Assembly: GCA_017530275.1 (NCBI GenBank)
Contig: JAFXMP010000178.1
Location: 1-40,612, forward strand
Direction: 5' to 3'
From: Clostridia bacterium
GTDB lineage: Bacteria; Bacillota_A; Clostridia; Christensenellales; Aristaeellaceae
Length of the DNA stretch: 40,612 bases
In this document: positions 20,586-28,643 of the stretch, one piece after another
How positions within the stretch are numbered: position 1 is the stretch's first letter
How the letters are laid out: each line of letters opens with the position of its first letter
Notes under the pieces: model-generated
Told to the model about the DNA's origin: nothing
Databases searched by the model: none
What the model saw: only the letters and a program-made list of their open reading frames with translations
Made by a program: the position numbers and the translations under genes

Positions 20586-21221
20586 ATGATCGTCAAGTAC
20601 ACGGAAGAACGGGAAATGACCTGGGAGGAAATCAGGGAAGCGGCGGCGGCGAAGGGGCTGAAAAGCGGGACGCGCATCCCGATCACGCTGAAAACCGGCG
20701 AGGAGCTGGAAGTGGATGTGACCTACGACGAGCACGGAAAGGCGTTTTTCGTGTTCCACAACTGCCTGAAAGAACCGCGCCCCATGAACAAGAGGAAAAC
20801 CAACAAGGACGGCTGGGCCGCCTCCGATCTGCGCGAGGAAGCAAACGGGCCTATCCTCGAATCCTTCCCGGACGAGCTGCGGGACATGATCGCGCCGACG
20901 AAGATCGTGCAGGTGATCAATGGCAAACGCATCGAATGCGAGGATAAGCTGTTCTGCCTGTCCTTTACGCAGATTGCCGGTAAGATATGGCAGGGAATAA
21001 ACGACATGGAGCCGGAGGACACGCAGCTCGACATCTTCACCGGAGAGCGTTCGCGCGTGAAGGAATGCGGAGAGCGCGGGACTTTCCCCTGGTGGGAGCG
21101 CTCGCCGAATATCAGCTTTGCGTACTACTTCATGTACTGCATTTCGAGCGGCAGCCCGAACCACGGCAACTACGTGTACTACGCCCTTGGCGTCTGCCTC
21201 GGCTTCTGTCTCAATCCCTGA
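20586..21221 (+). CDS. DUF6273-domain protein (211 aa)
   Basis: Order of family motifs: GTRIPITLKTGEELEVDVTY, FVFHNCLKEPRPMNKRKTNKDGWAASDLREEANGPIL, IECEDKLFCLSFTQIAG, then WWERSPNISFAYYF and the ending YYALGVCLGFCLNP. This fits DUF6273, whose C-terminal WWLRSP and GFC/GFR ends resemble C-type-lectin folds; many members are surface or phage proteins. The final 30 residues are dense in Tyr, Ser, Asn, Gly and Cys. ATG at 20586 follows GGAGGT. It sits among early genes; role unknown. Confidence 0.75.
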   Translation: MIVKYTEEREMTWEEIREAAAAKGLKSGTRIPITLKTGEELEVDVTYDEHGKAFFVFHNCLKEPRPMNKRKTNKDGWAASDLREEANGPILESFPDELRDMIAPTKIVQVINGKRIECEDKLFCLSFTQIAGKIWQGINDMEPEDTQLDIFTGERSRVKECGERGTFPWWERSPNISFAYYFMYCISSGSPNHGNYVYYALGVCLGFCLNP

Positions 21222-21291
21222 TCCATTCCATCCCCCGGCCCATTACGGGCCGGGGATGCGCCCGCGACACCACACAGAAAGGGGCGGCAAG

Positions 21292-21516
21292 GTGGATAAG
21301 AAACCGAGGCCGGAGGAGCTGCTGGTTGCGATACATAAGCATTGCCTGGAATGCAGCGGAGGGAGCCGGAAAGAGGTTCACCGATGCGGGCTGAGAAGCT
21401 GCGCCCTGTGGATATGGCGGGAGCCGGAAACGCAGGCGCGGCCAAAGAAGGACAAGAGGCAGGTCTGCATGTTCGACCTGTTCAAGGAGGCGAAGGGTGT
21501 TGAAACCGGCGATTGA
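21292..21516 (+). CDS. Small Cys-rich phage protein (74 aa)
   Basis: HCLECSGGSRKEVHRCGLRSCALW is a recurrent motif of a small protein family found across Firmicutes phages, likely zinc-binding (CxxC plus CxxxxC), function unknown. GTG at 21292 is chosen for the upstream AAAGGGGCGG. The 70 bases before it (21222-21291) hold no gene; CCGGCCCATTACGGGCCGG (21236-21254) there makes a strong stem without a T-run. Confidence 0.65.
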   Translation: MDKKPRPEELLVAIHKHCLECSGGSRKEVHRCGLRSCALWIWREPETQARPKKDKRQVCMFDLFKEAKGVETGD

Positions 21517-21694
21517 TCCCGTGACGGGATGCGCACATATCAAGAACCTTGTGACATATGAGCGCTTCCGCGTATGCTCATGCTGCGACGCAGAAATCCC
21601 ACAGGAGTTTCCGGAGGAGGACATCAAATACTGTTGGCGCTGCGGCGAAACATTCGACCATTCAGACGACGATCCGCGGGAGGAAGACGAATGA
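21497..21694 (+). CDS. Small zinc-ribbon protein (65 aa)
   Basis: CSCCDAEIPQ and CWRCGETFDH supply two CxxC pairs 22 residues apart. GTG at 21497, 6 bases after GGAGG (TTG 21500 is possible). Overlaps the upstream gene by 20 bases in another frame and the next gene by ATGA. Confidence 0.6.
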   Translation: MLKPAIDPVTGCAHIKNLVTYERFRVCSCCDAEIPQEFPEEDIKYCWRCGETFDHSDDDPREEDE

Positions 21695-22333
21695 GAATCC
21701 TTGTAGCCTGCGAGGAATCGCAGGCCGTAACGACAGAGCTGCGCGGGCTGGGGCACGAGGCGTATAGTTGCGACCTCCAACCGTGCGGGGGGGGGGCGAC
21801 CATCATGGCATATTCAGGTGGACGCGCTGGAGCTGATCAAAATGCGCTGGGACATGATCATCGCACATCCGCCCTGCACCTACCTGACGGCGGCGGGGGC
21901 CGTGCGGTTGTTCAACAAGGATCATACCATCGCCGACCCGGCACGGTATGAGAAGGGCGTGGAGGCCGCGCGGTTCTTCATGGCGTTTTACGAGGCGGAC
22001 TGTCCGAGGATCGCCGTGGAGAACCCCGTGCCAATGAAGTGCTTCGGCTTGCCGCCCTATACGCAGATTTTAGAACCGTACATGTTCGGTGATCCATGGC
22101 GGAAGCGCACGTGCCTGTGGCTGAGAGGGCTGCCGCCTCTGATCCCGATGGAAGCGCCGGTGAAACCGCTGGGCCTTTGGGTGGGCAGCACCAGCGCGAG
22201 GCGCGATCCAACCATCCGAGAGCGGTATATCCTGCACAGCAACCGCGACCAGAAACGGCGGAGCAAGACCTTTCCGGGTATCGCGCGGGCAATGGCGATT
22301 CAATGGGCCGGAAGGATCGAGGAGGACACATGA
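21691..22333 (+). pseudogene. DNA-methylase-like phage protein, frameshifted at a 10-G tract
   Basis: Frame 1 reads MRILVACEESQAVTTELRGLGHEAYSCDLQPC; after the G-run at 21786-21795 the protein continues in another frame: WHIQVDALELIKMRWDMIIAHPPCTYLTAAGA ... RIAVENPVP ... SKTFPGIARAMAIQWAG. Removing one G joins the frames to C-G-G-G-R-P-S-W-H-I-Q, close to the usual C-S-G-G-H-P-E-W-H-I-Q. PPCTYL recalls the PPC motif of cytosine methylases, and the family is often called a DNA methylase. It could be an inactive gene, a phase-variable gene, a frameshifted gene or a sequencing error. Confidence 0.8.
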
Positions 22334-22575
22334 GCAAGATTTACTGCGCTGATACATCGTGCGCATACAACAACGACAAGGGTGTCTGTACGGCAAAGAA
22401 GGTTGCCTTGTCCTGGCATAGTGTGGTGACATTATGGGAGGGACGGCAGGAATTTCAGCGATGCAAGACGCGGGAAACGAGCGCTGAATACAGGGAGCTT
22501 GAAAAACGAATGGAGGCGTTCATGAATGAGCGGAATGAATCGGATAGTCACGGACAATCCGCAGAACAATATTGA
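22330..22575 (+). CDS. Small Cys-containing phage protein (81 aa)
   Basis: MSKIYCADTSCAYNNDKGVCTAKKVALSW has three Cys in a C-x4-C-x8-C pattern, with a fourth at QRCKTR, suggesting a metal site. ATGA overlap with the methylase-like gene. Charged C-terminal helix; function unknown. Confidence 0.65.
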   Translation: MSKIYCADTSCAYNNDKGVCTAKKVALSWHSVVTLWEGRQEFQRCKTRETSAEYRELEKRMEAFMNERNESDSHGQSAEQY

Positions 22576-22861
22576 ACACATGATGAACATTGCCTTTGTG
22601 AAGGACAAGGAGGTCTGGATTCGTAACGGCGGCGAGGACGGACAGGACTGCACGCTGGTTGATTTTTGCCGGAGGATGTGTGCCGCGTCAGGCGAGTGCG
22701 CGTATGAGAGCGTGCCTTATGAGGCGACCGACGACATGGATACCATCGGCGATATTCTGATGGACTGTTCCGGCGAAGGGTGTCCGATCGGCACGGCGTA
22801 CTTTGCCATGGTCCAGGCGGCGGAGCTGCGGGAAAGGCTGCGTGAAACCGATGGAGAATAA
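22526..22861 (+). CDS. Hypothetical acidic protein (111 aa)
   Basis: MSGMNRIVTDNPQNNIEHMMNIAFVKDKEVWIRNGGEDG, then CTLVDFCRRMC and ending AAELRERLRETDGE. Five or more Cys but no clear pattern. Overlaps the upstream gene by 50 bases in another frame, with GGAGG before its ATG. I recall similar phage proteins without known function. Confidence 0.65.
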   Translation: MSGMNRIVTDNPQNNIEHMMNIAFVKDKEVWIRNGGEDGQDCTLVDFCRRMCAASGECAYESVPYEATDDMDTIGDILMDCSGEGCPIGTAYFAMVQAAELRERLRETDGE

Positions 22862-23021
22862 CGAGCAATGGAAGGGCGGCGGCGTTTGCGGGAAATGCCG
22901 CAGGGTGAATTACTGCAAAACGGAATGCCGGGCCAGGAAGACCTATCGCAGACAGATGATCTTGTCCATCATGCGACAACGCGCGGCTGCGACGATGCAA
23001 AAGGCTGACAAGAAGGCGTAA
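22851..23021 (+). CDS. Small four-cysteine protein (56 aa)
   Basis: MENNEQWKGGGVCGKCRRVNYC then KTECRARKTYRRQ: CxxC-x5-C-x3-C, a mini zinc-finger with basic tail, possibly nucleic-acid binding. Start ATG at 22851 overlaps the upstream stop region by 11 bases; the upstream site GGAAAGGCTG is moderate. Confidence 0.55.
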   Translation: MENNEQWKGGGVCGKCRRVNYCKTECRARKTYRRQMILSIMRQRAAATMQKADKKA

Positions 23022-23023
23022 AA

Positions 23024-23039
23024 CCGCGAGCGCTCGCGG
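23024..23039. repeat. 16-bp perfect palindrome (copy 1)
   Basis: CCGCGAGCGCTCGCGG, between the small Cys4 gene and the late regulator gene. The identical 16 bp are the core of the larger palindrome at 35545-35580. No T-run here, so termination is doubtful. Confidence 0.8.
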
Positions 23040-23059
23040 ATTTGGAGGGGTGAACCGTT

Positions 23060-23569
23060 ATGACCGAGAAGCACGCAAACGGCGGCGAGGCCGCAGAGCA
23101 GAGGAAGGAGCCTGCGGTGATCCGCAACAGGGACATCCCTCTCCTGATGGACATATTGCCCACGATGCAGCTTGTGAGCGAGACGGAACGGCGGCTGGAC
23201 TGGCAGCACGACAGGATGCTCAGCATCAGCCAGCACATCAGCGGAATGCCGGGCGGCGGCATGCTGCCCAAGGGCCTGGAGGACGCTTTCGCCCTGCTGG
23301 AAGACGCGGGAGAGGGCCACGAGGAGCGCGTGAAGCAATACGTCCGCGAGCTGCGGAAGGCCGAGCGCGTGCTGAACGGAATCGAGAGCCAGAGCATGCG
23401 GGCGTTTGTCGTGATGAAATACGTCATAGACGCGCCGGACGCGGAAATCCAACGCGAGCTGAACATGAGCAAGTGGGGTTTCGCCAGAGCGCGCCGGAGC
23501 GTGGAGGAAGCCGAGGACATGGAGAGCGTGGTTTGGCGCGAACAATATATCCTCAAAAAAGATTGTTAA
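23060..23569 (+). CDS. Late transcription regulator, sigma-region-4-like (ArpU/RinA/DUF1492 type)
   Basis: Residues 110-160 (SMRAFVVMKYVIDAPDAEIQRELNMSKWGFARARRSVEEAE) are a sigma70 region-4-like helix-turn-helix. The rest is helical. Proteins of this kind sit at the end of the early operon of Firmicutes phages, just before the terminase genes, and turn on late transcription. Here the gene ends 16 bases before the promoter-terminator unit at 23586-23667 and so is the prime candidate to act there. ATG follows GGAGGGGTGAACC. Confidence 0.8.
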   Translation: MTEKHANGGEAAEQRKEPAVIRNRDIPLLMDILPTMQLVSETERRLDWQHDRMLSISQHISGMPGGGMLPKGLEDAFALLEDAGEGHEERVKQYVRELRKAERVLNGIESQSMRAFVVMKYVIDAPDAEIQRELNMSKWGFARARRSVEEAEDMESVVWREQYILKKDC

Positions 23570-23585
23570 GAATCCAAAATACCAG

Positions 23586-23614
23586 TTGAAACGGCAAGCC
23601 ATCTGTGCTATTAT
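23586..23614 (+). promoter_or_regulatory. Late-leader promoter P-B (TTGAAA-17-TATTAT)
   Basis: TTGAAA (23586-23591), a 17-base spacer, and TATTAT (23609-23614) preceded by TGC. TGCTATTATGAT is shared exactly with P-A at 10999-11010. It lies between the late regulator and the late genes. Confidence 0.75.
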
Positions 23615-23620
23615 GATAAC

Positions 23621-23667
23621 GTCGCAAGAGCTGGGAAGCGGACAACGCAAGTTGCCCGCTCTTTTTT
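23621..23667 (+). ncRNA. Predicted ~47-nt leader RNA of the late operon
   Basis: From the predicted start near 23621 to the terminator T-run at 23662-23667. No reading frame of note. By comparison with lambda pR'-6S RNA-tR', it could be the paused or terminated leader through which the late operon is switched on. Confidence 0.5.
23637..23667 (+). terminator. Intrinsic terminator in the late leader
   Basis: AGCGG-A-CAAC / GTTG-C-CCGCT (one A-C mismatch) with GCAA loop, then CTTTTTT. It lies upstream of all late genes, so late transcription starting at P-B must read through it. Confidence 0.85.
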
Positions 23668-23689
23668 ATGCCCGAAAGGAGAAAGAAAC

Positions 23690-24319
23690 GTGGCGAATTT
23701 AGGCGTAACACTGGACGTTGATGTGTCGCAGTTAAATGAACAGATCACGCGATTGAAACAAGTTATGAAGCCGGAGCAGTTTCAACGCGCCATGTATGGA
23801 ATCTTCCAAAGAACGGGCAGGCACGTAAGCAATGTAATGCGAAAAGACCTTCCGGCTGAGTATTATGTGACGAGCAAAGAAGTCAGCAACGCCGTGAAGA
23901 ATCCAGAATTGACGATGGGTGGCGGCATGGTGGGTTGCTCCATTCCTATCGTTGGCCCGCGCAAGAATATCGGTCCCGGGGGCTATTCGGCGACTGGTTA
24001 TAGAAAAGGCTGGCGAAGCCTCACGAGCGGCAAGTATAAAGTCAAAGCAAAGATCGTGAAGTCTGGCGTGAGCACGCTGCCATTCGACATGAGCAGCTAC
24101 GGCGGCTTCCCGCCTTTCCGCAACATCCCTTCAAAGCTAAACAAGCTGACGTTCACAAGGGAAACTAAAAAGAGAGGCCCAATACAAAAAGTTTCTGGTA
24201 TCGCCATACCGCAAATGCCCATGAATCGCAGCAAAGATCAGGTGCAAGAAGACATTATGAATTTTATGAAAGACAGAATTGAGCATCGGTTCCAAGCATT
24301 GATCAGAAACGGCCGGTGA
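23690..24319 (+). CDS. gpZ-like minor tail protein (209 aa)
   Basis: Begins MANLGVTLDVDVSQLNEQITRLKQVM, followed by a block with RAMYGIFQRTGRHVSNVMRKDLPAEYYVTSKEV and a Gly-rich centre (IGPGGYSATGYRKGW), ending IMNFMKDRIEHRFQALIRNGR. This matches prophage minor tail protein Z (lambda gpZ family), which helps finish the tail for joining to the head. GTG start after AAAGGAGAAAG. It is the first late gene, upstream of terminase, away from other tail genes, and is more AT-rich than its neighbours. Confidence 0.7.
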   Translation: MANLGVTLDVDVSQLNEQITRLKQVMKPEQFQRAMYGIFQRTGRHVSNVMRKDLPAEYYVTSKEVSNAVKNPELTMGGGMVGCSIPIVGPRKNIGPGGYSATGYRKGWRSLTSGKYKVKAKIVKSGVSTLPFDMSSYGGFPPFRNIPSKLNKLTFTRETKKRGPIQKVSGIAIPQMPMNRSKDQVQEDIMNFMKDRIEHRFQALIRNGR

Positions 24320-24323
24320 CAAC

Positions 24324-24854
24324 ATGGCGACGGCAATGACGAAAAAGGAGCTTGCGAGCATCGCGGGCTACACATACCGGCGATTATACGACATCGACCG
24401 GGATCTTCCGAGCGACAAAAAACTGTTTGTTGAGAGCGAGGGCGGCAAGTACGACCTCGCTATTTTTGTGCAGCGCTGGGTGGACTACAACGTGAACAAC
24501 GAGACCGCCGACGTGGCCGACCTGGACACCGTTAAGGCGCGGCACGAGGTTGTGAAGACGCAGAAAACCGAGCTGGAAGTGGCCCGGATGCGGGGACAGC
24601 TCATCGACGTGCAAGACGTGAAGCGGCTGTGGGGCGACATCGCCAATACCGTGACGCAAAACCTGATACACGTTCCGAGCAAGGTCGCGCCCCTGCTGCG
24701 CATGATGGACAACACCGAAGTGATCGCCGAGATGATCGGCGACGAAATCCGCAAGGCGCTGGAGGCCGTGGCGGAGACCCCGCTGCCCACCTACGCGGCG
24801 GCGGAGGACGACAGCGACGAGGATAGCGAGGAGGCGGAGGACGAGGAGGTGTAA
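24324..24854 (+). CDS. Terminase small subunit (Nu1-like)
   Basis: N-terminal winged-helix region (MTKKELASIAGYTYRRLYDIDRDLP), a helical centre with TVKARHEVVKTQKTELEVARMRGQLIDVQDVKRLW typical of phage Nu1/terminase small subunits, and an acidic C-terminal tail (EDDSDEDSEEAEDEEV). It should bind the packaging site and bring in the large subunit encoded 2 bases downstream. Confidence 0.85.
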   Translation: MATAMTKKELASIAGYTYRRLYDIDRDLPSDKKLFVESEGGKYDLAIFVQRWVDYNVNNETADVADLDTVKARHEVVKTQKTELEVARMRGQLIDVQDVKRLWGDIANTVTQNLIHVPSKVAPLLRMMDNTEVIAEMIGDEIRKALEAVAETPLPTYAAAEDDSDEDSEEAEDEEV

Positions 24855-24856
24855 GC

Positions 24857-26719
24857 GTGGGCGCGTTAGCCAATCTTGCCCAATACACCTTTGCCATGTT
24901 CCGCCCGCCAGCAAAGCAGACGGTATCCGAATGGGCGGACGCGAACCGCGTGTTGGTATCGGAGAGCAGCGCGGAACCCGGCGCGTGGCGCACGGATCGC
25001 GCGCCATACCAGCGCGCCATCATGGACAGCTTCACACAGCCCGGAATCTGGCAGATCGTGATTATGGCGAGCGCCCAGGTGGGCAAGAGCGAGATCGAGC
25101 TGAACATGCTGGGATGCGCCATCGACAACGACCCTGGCCCGATGCTGTACATCCAGCCTACGGACAAGGTGGCCGAGGACTATTCCAAGCGCCGTATCGC
25201 GCCCATGATCAACGCCTGCCCTACCCTGCGGCAAAAGGTGTTCAAGGCGCGCAGCCGCGACGCGATGAACACCATCACCATGAAGACCTTTCCGGGCGGC
25301 AGCCTGGCGATCATAGGAGCCAACAGCCCGGCCGACCTGAGCAGTAAGCCGGTCCGGTACATCTTCATGGATGAGACGGACAGGTTTCCGGCGTCGGCCG
25401 GCAGCGAGGGCGACCCGCAGGAGCTTGCAGAACGGCGTACCGAGACCTTCCGACACAACCGAAAGATCGTCAAGACCTCTACGCCGACCATAAAGGGGGC
25501 GTCCAAGATCGAGACCGATTACATGAACGGCACACAGGAGGAATGGCACACCGAATGCCCGCATTGCCACACATTCAGCTATATCCGGTTTCCGGACATC
25601 CACTTCGAGAAGGAGGATTTCGTCAACCAGAACGGCGACGAGGATTACCTGGTAAAGAGCGTGACGTGGCGCTGCCCGATATGCAAACGCGACATCGGCG
25701 AATACGAATGCAAGCGCCTGCCTGCGAAATGGGTGAGCAAAAATCCCAAGGCCGTTGAAAACGGCATCCGCTCCTTCCGCCTGAACGCCTTTATGTCGCC
25801 GTGGAGCGATTGGAAGGACATCGTATGGAAGTTCTTGAAAGCCCACAAGGACGCAACGAAGCTGCAAACCTTCTACAACACAATATTGGGCGAAAGCTGG
25901 GAAATCCACTCAAACGACGGACTGGATGAGACCCTTTTCCGCAGGCGAGAGCATTACGACGCGGAGGTGCCGACCGGCGTACTGCTGCTGACCATGGGGA
26001 TGGACACGCAAGACAACCGCCTCGAATACGAGGTCGTGGGCTGGGACAGGCACGGACAGAGCTGGGGCATCAGCCGGGGCGTGATCCCCGGCAGACCGGA
26101 CGCTCCTGGCGTTTGGGAGGAAGTTGACGCCCTGCTTGACCGCGAATGGAAAAGCACGAACGGATTCAAGTTCAAAATCCTGGCGACGTTCATTGATTCG
26201 GGCGGCCATTACACGACGACGATCTATAAGCAATGCGCCAAGCGCGCATCCCGCCGCATATGGGCCATCAAGGGCGAAAAAGGCGAAGGGAAGGACGAGT
26301 GCAGGCCTATGAAGCGCGGCATGGGCGACGGCGCAAAATTCATGCTGGGCGTTGACGCCGGGAAAAGCGGCATCATGTCGGACGCGCAGGTGGAGGAGCC
26401 GGGACCGAATTACATGCACTTCCCCATCGACTACCGGGCGGGGTACGACATGGAATACTTCAAGGGCCTGATCTCTGAGCGGCTGGAAATCCACCGCAGG
26501 GGTGGCCAGGGCGTGGCTGTGTGGGAGCAGTTTTACGAGCGCAACGAGCCTCTGGACTGCCGGAACTACGCGCGGGCCGCCTACCGCTACTTCAACTGGC
26601 GTTTCGACGAATTGGAGCGCGTGGTGCAGGGCGTTCCGGAGCCGAAGAAGGTTATCACCAAGGCGGAGGAAACGAAACGGAAAAACCGGCGCGTGGTGAG
26701 CCGGGGAATACAGGTATAA
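24857..26719 (+). CDS. Terminase large subunit, GpA family (620 aa)
   Basis: DNA-packaging motor. Walker A AQVGKS at 73-78, Walker B IFMDETD at 169-175, a zinc-ribbon insertion with Cys234/Cys237 and Cys273/Cys276, and the RNase-H-like nuclease domain starting near LLLTMGMDTQDNRLEYEVVGW (Asp383, Glu390). Length and order match lambda gpA-type terminases, which cut at cos sites. GTG start at 24857 after GAGGAGG. The basic tail (TKRKNRRVVSRGIQV) may bind the portal or small subunit. Confidence 0.95.
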   Translation: MGALANLAQYTFAMFRPPAKQTVSEWADANRVLVSESSAEPGAWRTDRAPYQRAIMDSFTQPGIWQIVIMASAQVGKSEIELNMLGCAIDNDPGPMLYIQPTDKVAEDYSKRRIAPMINACPTLRQKVFKARSRDAMNTITMKTFPGGSLAIIGANSPADLSSKPVRYIFMDETDRFPASAGSEGDPQELAERRTETFRHNRKIVKTSTPTIKGASKIETDYMNGTQEEWHTECPHCHTFSYIRFPDIHFEKEDFVNQNGDEDYLVKSVTWRCPICKRDIGEYECKRLPAKWVSKNPKAVENGIRSFRLNAFMSPWSDWKDIVWKFLKAHKDATKLQTFYNTILGESWEIHSNDGLDETLFRRREHYDAEVPTGVLLLTMGMDTQDNRLEYEVVGWDRHGQSWGISRGVIPGRPDAPGVWEEVDALLDREWKSTNGFKFKILATFIDSGGHYTTTIYKQCAKRASRRIWAIKGEKGEGKDECRPMKRGMGDGAKFMLGVDAGKSGIMSDAQVEEPGPNYMHFPIDYRAGYDMEYFKGLISERLEIHRRGGQGVAVWEQFYERNEPLDCRNYARAAYRYFNWRFDELERVVQGVPEPKKVITKAEETKRKNRRVVSRGIQV

Positions 26720-26732
26720 GGGGTGATGGAAT

Positions 26733-26975
26733 ATGGCGGCGATTTCCGCCTATACGCTGCCGGAAGCACAGGAAATGCTGGGCCTCTGGAAAAGCGCAGA
26801 AAAGGCCCTGGCGAGCGGCCAGGTAACGAGCTACCGCGTGGGCACGCGGGAATGCACGCTCGTGGACATGGAGGACATCAGGGCGGCAATCAACTACTTC
26901 GGGAACCTGGTGGAGGCTCTGTCCGGAAACGTAAGAACCAAGCGCGTGACGCGCGTCGTGCCGAGAGACCTGTAA
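26733..26975 (+). CDS. gpW-like head-tail connector (DUF6148 type, 80 aa)
   Basis: Small helical protein (YTLPEAQEMLGLWKSAEKALASGQVTSYRVGTRECTLVDMEDIRAAINYF) of the length and position of lambda gpW, between terminase and portal. Such proteins fill the portal channel after packaging. Start ATG after AAGGGGTGATGGAAT. Confidence 0.8.
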   Translation: MAAISAYTLPEAQEMLGLWKSAEKALASGQVTSYRVGTRECTLVDMEDIRAAINYFGNLVEALSGNVRTKRVTRVVPRDL

Positions 26976-26988
26976 GGAGGGCTGAGGA

Positions 26989-28641
26989 ATGGCAAAGAGA
27001 GACCCAACCCTGATCGAGCGGGCGCTCTACCTGGTCAGCCCCAGGCTCGGCAACGACGCCTATAACCGGCGATTGCGCCGCGATTATCCGGGCGAGCAAC
27101 GCGAAAGGCGGCGAGCGAGCGGGCCGCAAATGAGTTACGCGGATCACGGCGCGAGCGGGACGCTGAACAGCCTGATCGGCTGGATCACCAACCCCGGGAA
27201 CGCCGAGGACGACATCGACCTGAACTCCTCCAAGCTGCGGGAACGCGCCCGAGACCTATACGAGGGCGGCGGCCTGGCGCGCAGCGGTCCGGAGACGTTG
27301 ACCACTTCCGTTGTGGGCTGGGGCATCCACCCCAAGCCGGAGATCGACGGCGAATTTCTGAACATGACGGACGAGGCGCGGGAAGAAGCGGAGCGCAACA
27401 TCCTGCGCGAGTTCAAACTGTGGGCGGAAAACACGATGTGCGACGCAGAGCGGCAGCAAAACTTCTACGGATTGCAGCAGCTCGCGTTTTTGTCCATGCT
27501 GATGAGCGGCGACGTGTTCGCGCTTTTCGGCATGAAGGAGAACAGGCGCACGCCCTATCAGACGACGATCCGCCTGCTGGAAGCCGACCGAATTTGCAAC
27601 CCGAACAGCTCGGGCAGCAGCGAGAGCGCGGAGAGCGACGGCGGTGGACGCATCATCGACGGCGTGGAGATCGACAAAGAGGGCGCGGTGATCCGCTACC
27701 ACATCGCCAGCCGCAGCCCGAACGCGGGCAGCGATTCGAGCGAGCTGACCTGGGAAAAAATAGACGCCTACGGCAGCGACACGGGCTATCCCAACATCCT
27801 GCACATCATGACCTATGAGCGGCCGGAGCAGAGACGAGGGATTCCCTTCGTGTCGGCGGAGATCGAACTGATCAAGCAGTTTTCACGCTACATGAACGCA
27901 GAGCTGGCGGGCAAAGTGGTTTCCGCCATGCTGACGCTGTTTATCACCAGCAAAGAGGACGACGGCAAGGCAGGCATGGAGGACGCTGTAAACGAGGACG
28001 AGAAGGTAACGGACGACGAGCTGAAGCTGGAACTCGCCCCCGGTGCGATCTACGATCTGCCGCCCGGCAAGGACGTAACCACCGTTGACCCGAAGCGAAG
28101 CGACACACAATTCGAGAGCTTCGTGAATACCTGCATCACCGTGATCGCGTCCAGCATGGGCATCCCCAAGGAAGTGCTGATCAAAAAATACGAGAGCAAC
28201 TACACGGCGGCCCGCGCCGCGCTGCTGGACTTCTGGCGCACGGTGCGCGTGTACCGCACGCGATTCAACACAGCCTTCAACCAGCCAATTTACGAACAAT
28301 GGCTTTCCGAAGCCGTGGCGACCGGACGCATTGACGCGCCCGGTTTTTTTGACGATCCCGCCGTGCGGCAGGCGTGGTGCGGCTGCTCCTGGATGGGCAC
28401 GAGCATGGGGCATGTAGACCCGCTCAAGGAGGTCAACGCGGCAGCCGTGCGCATCGCGCAGAACATCAGCACGCAGGAGCAGGAGGCCAGCGAATACAAC
28501 GGCAACGACTGGGCGGCGAACATCCGCCAGCGCCGCCGCGAGCTGGAAGCGCTACAGGAGTTCAACGATTTGCTGAGCAAAATGAAGGGCGACGACAAGC
28601 CCGCGCCGGACGACGAGGACGACGACAAGGAGGATGAATAA
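26989..28641 (+). CDS. Portal protein, lambda family (550 aa)
   Basis: Phage_portal_2 family: RARDLYEGGGLARSGPETLTTSVVGWGI at 85-112, a long central part with YHIASRSPNAG and MTYERPEQRRGIPFVSAEIELIKQF, the crown region GIPKEVLIKKYESNYTAARAALLDFWRTVR, and an acidic end (DDKPAPDDEDDDKEDE). It forms the dodecameric ring at one capsid corner through which DNA passes. AAGGAGGG precedes the ATG. Confidence 0.95.
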   Translation: MAKRDPTLIERALYLVSPRLGNDAYNRRLRRDYPGEQRERRRASGPQMSYADHGASGTLNSLIGWITNPGNAEDDIDLNSSKLRERARDLYEGGGLARSGPETLTTSVVGWGIHPKPEIDGEFLNMTDEAREEAERNILREFKLWAENTMCDAERQQNFYGLQQLAFLSMLMSGDVFALFGMKENRRTPYQTTIRLLEADRICNPNSSGSSESAESDGGGRIIDGVEIDKEGAVIRYHIASRSPNAGSDSSELTWEKIDAYGSDTGYPNILHIMTYERPEQRRGIPFVSAEIELIKQFSRYMNAELAGKVVSAMLTLFITSKEDDGKAGMEDAVNEDEKVTDDELKLELAPGAIYDLPPGKDVTTVDPKRSDTQFESFVNTCITVIASSMGIPKEVLIKKYESNYTAARAALLDFWRTVRVYRTRFNTAFNQPIYEQWLSEAVATGRIDAPGFFDDPAVRQAWCGCSWMGTSMGHVDPLKEVNAAAVRIAQNISTQEQEASEYNGNDWAANIRQRRRELEALQEFNDLLSKMKGDDKPAPDDEDDDKEDE

Positions 28642-28643
28642 CC

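Noticed and set aside
21222..21291. Stem CCGGCC/GGCCGG after the DUF6273 gene as a terminator
   Set aside because: No T-run follows and the next gene starts about 40 bases later in the same direction; it may only be a stable mRNA hairpin.
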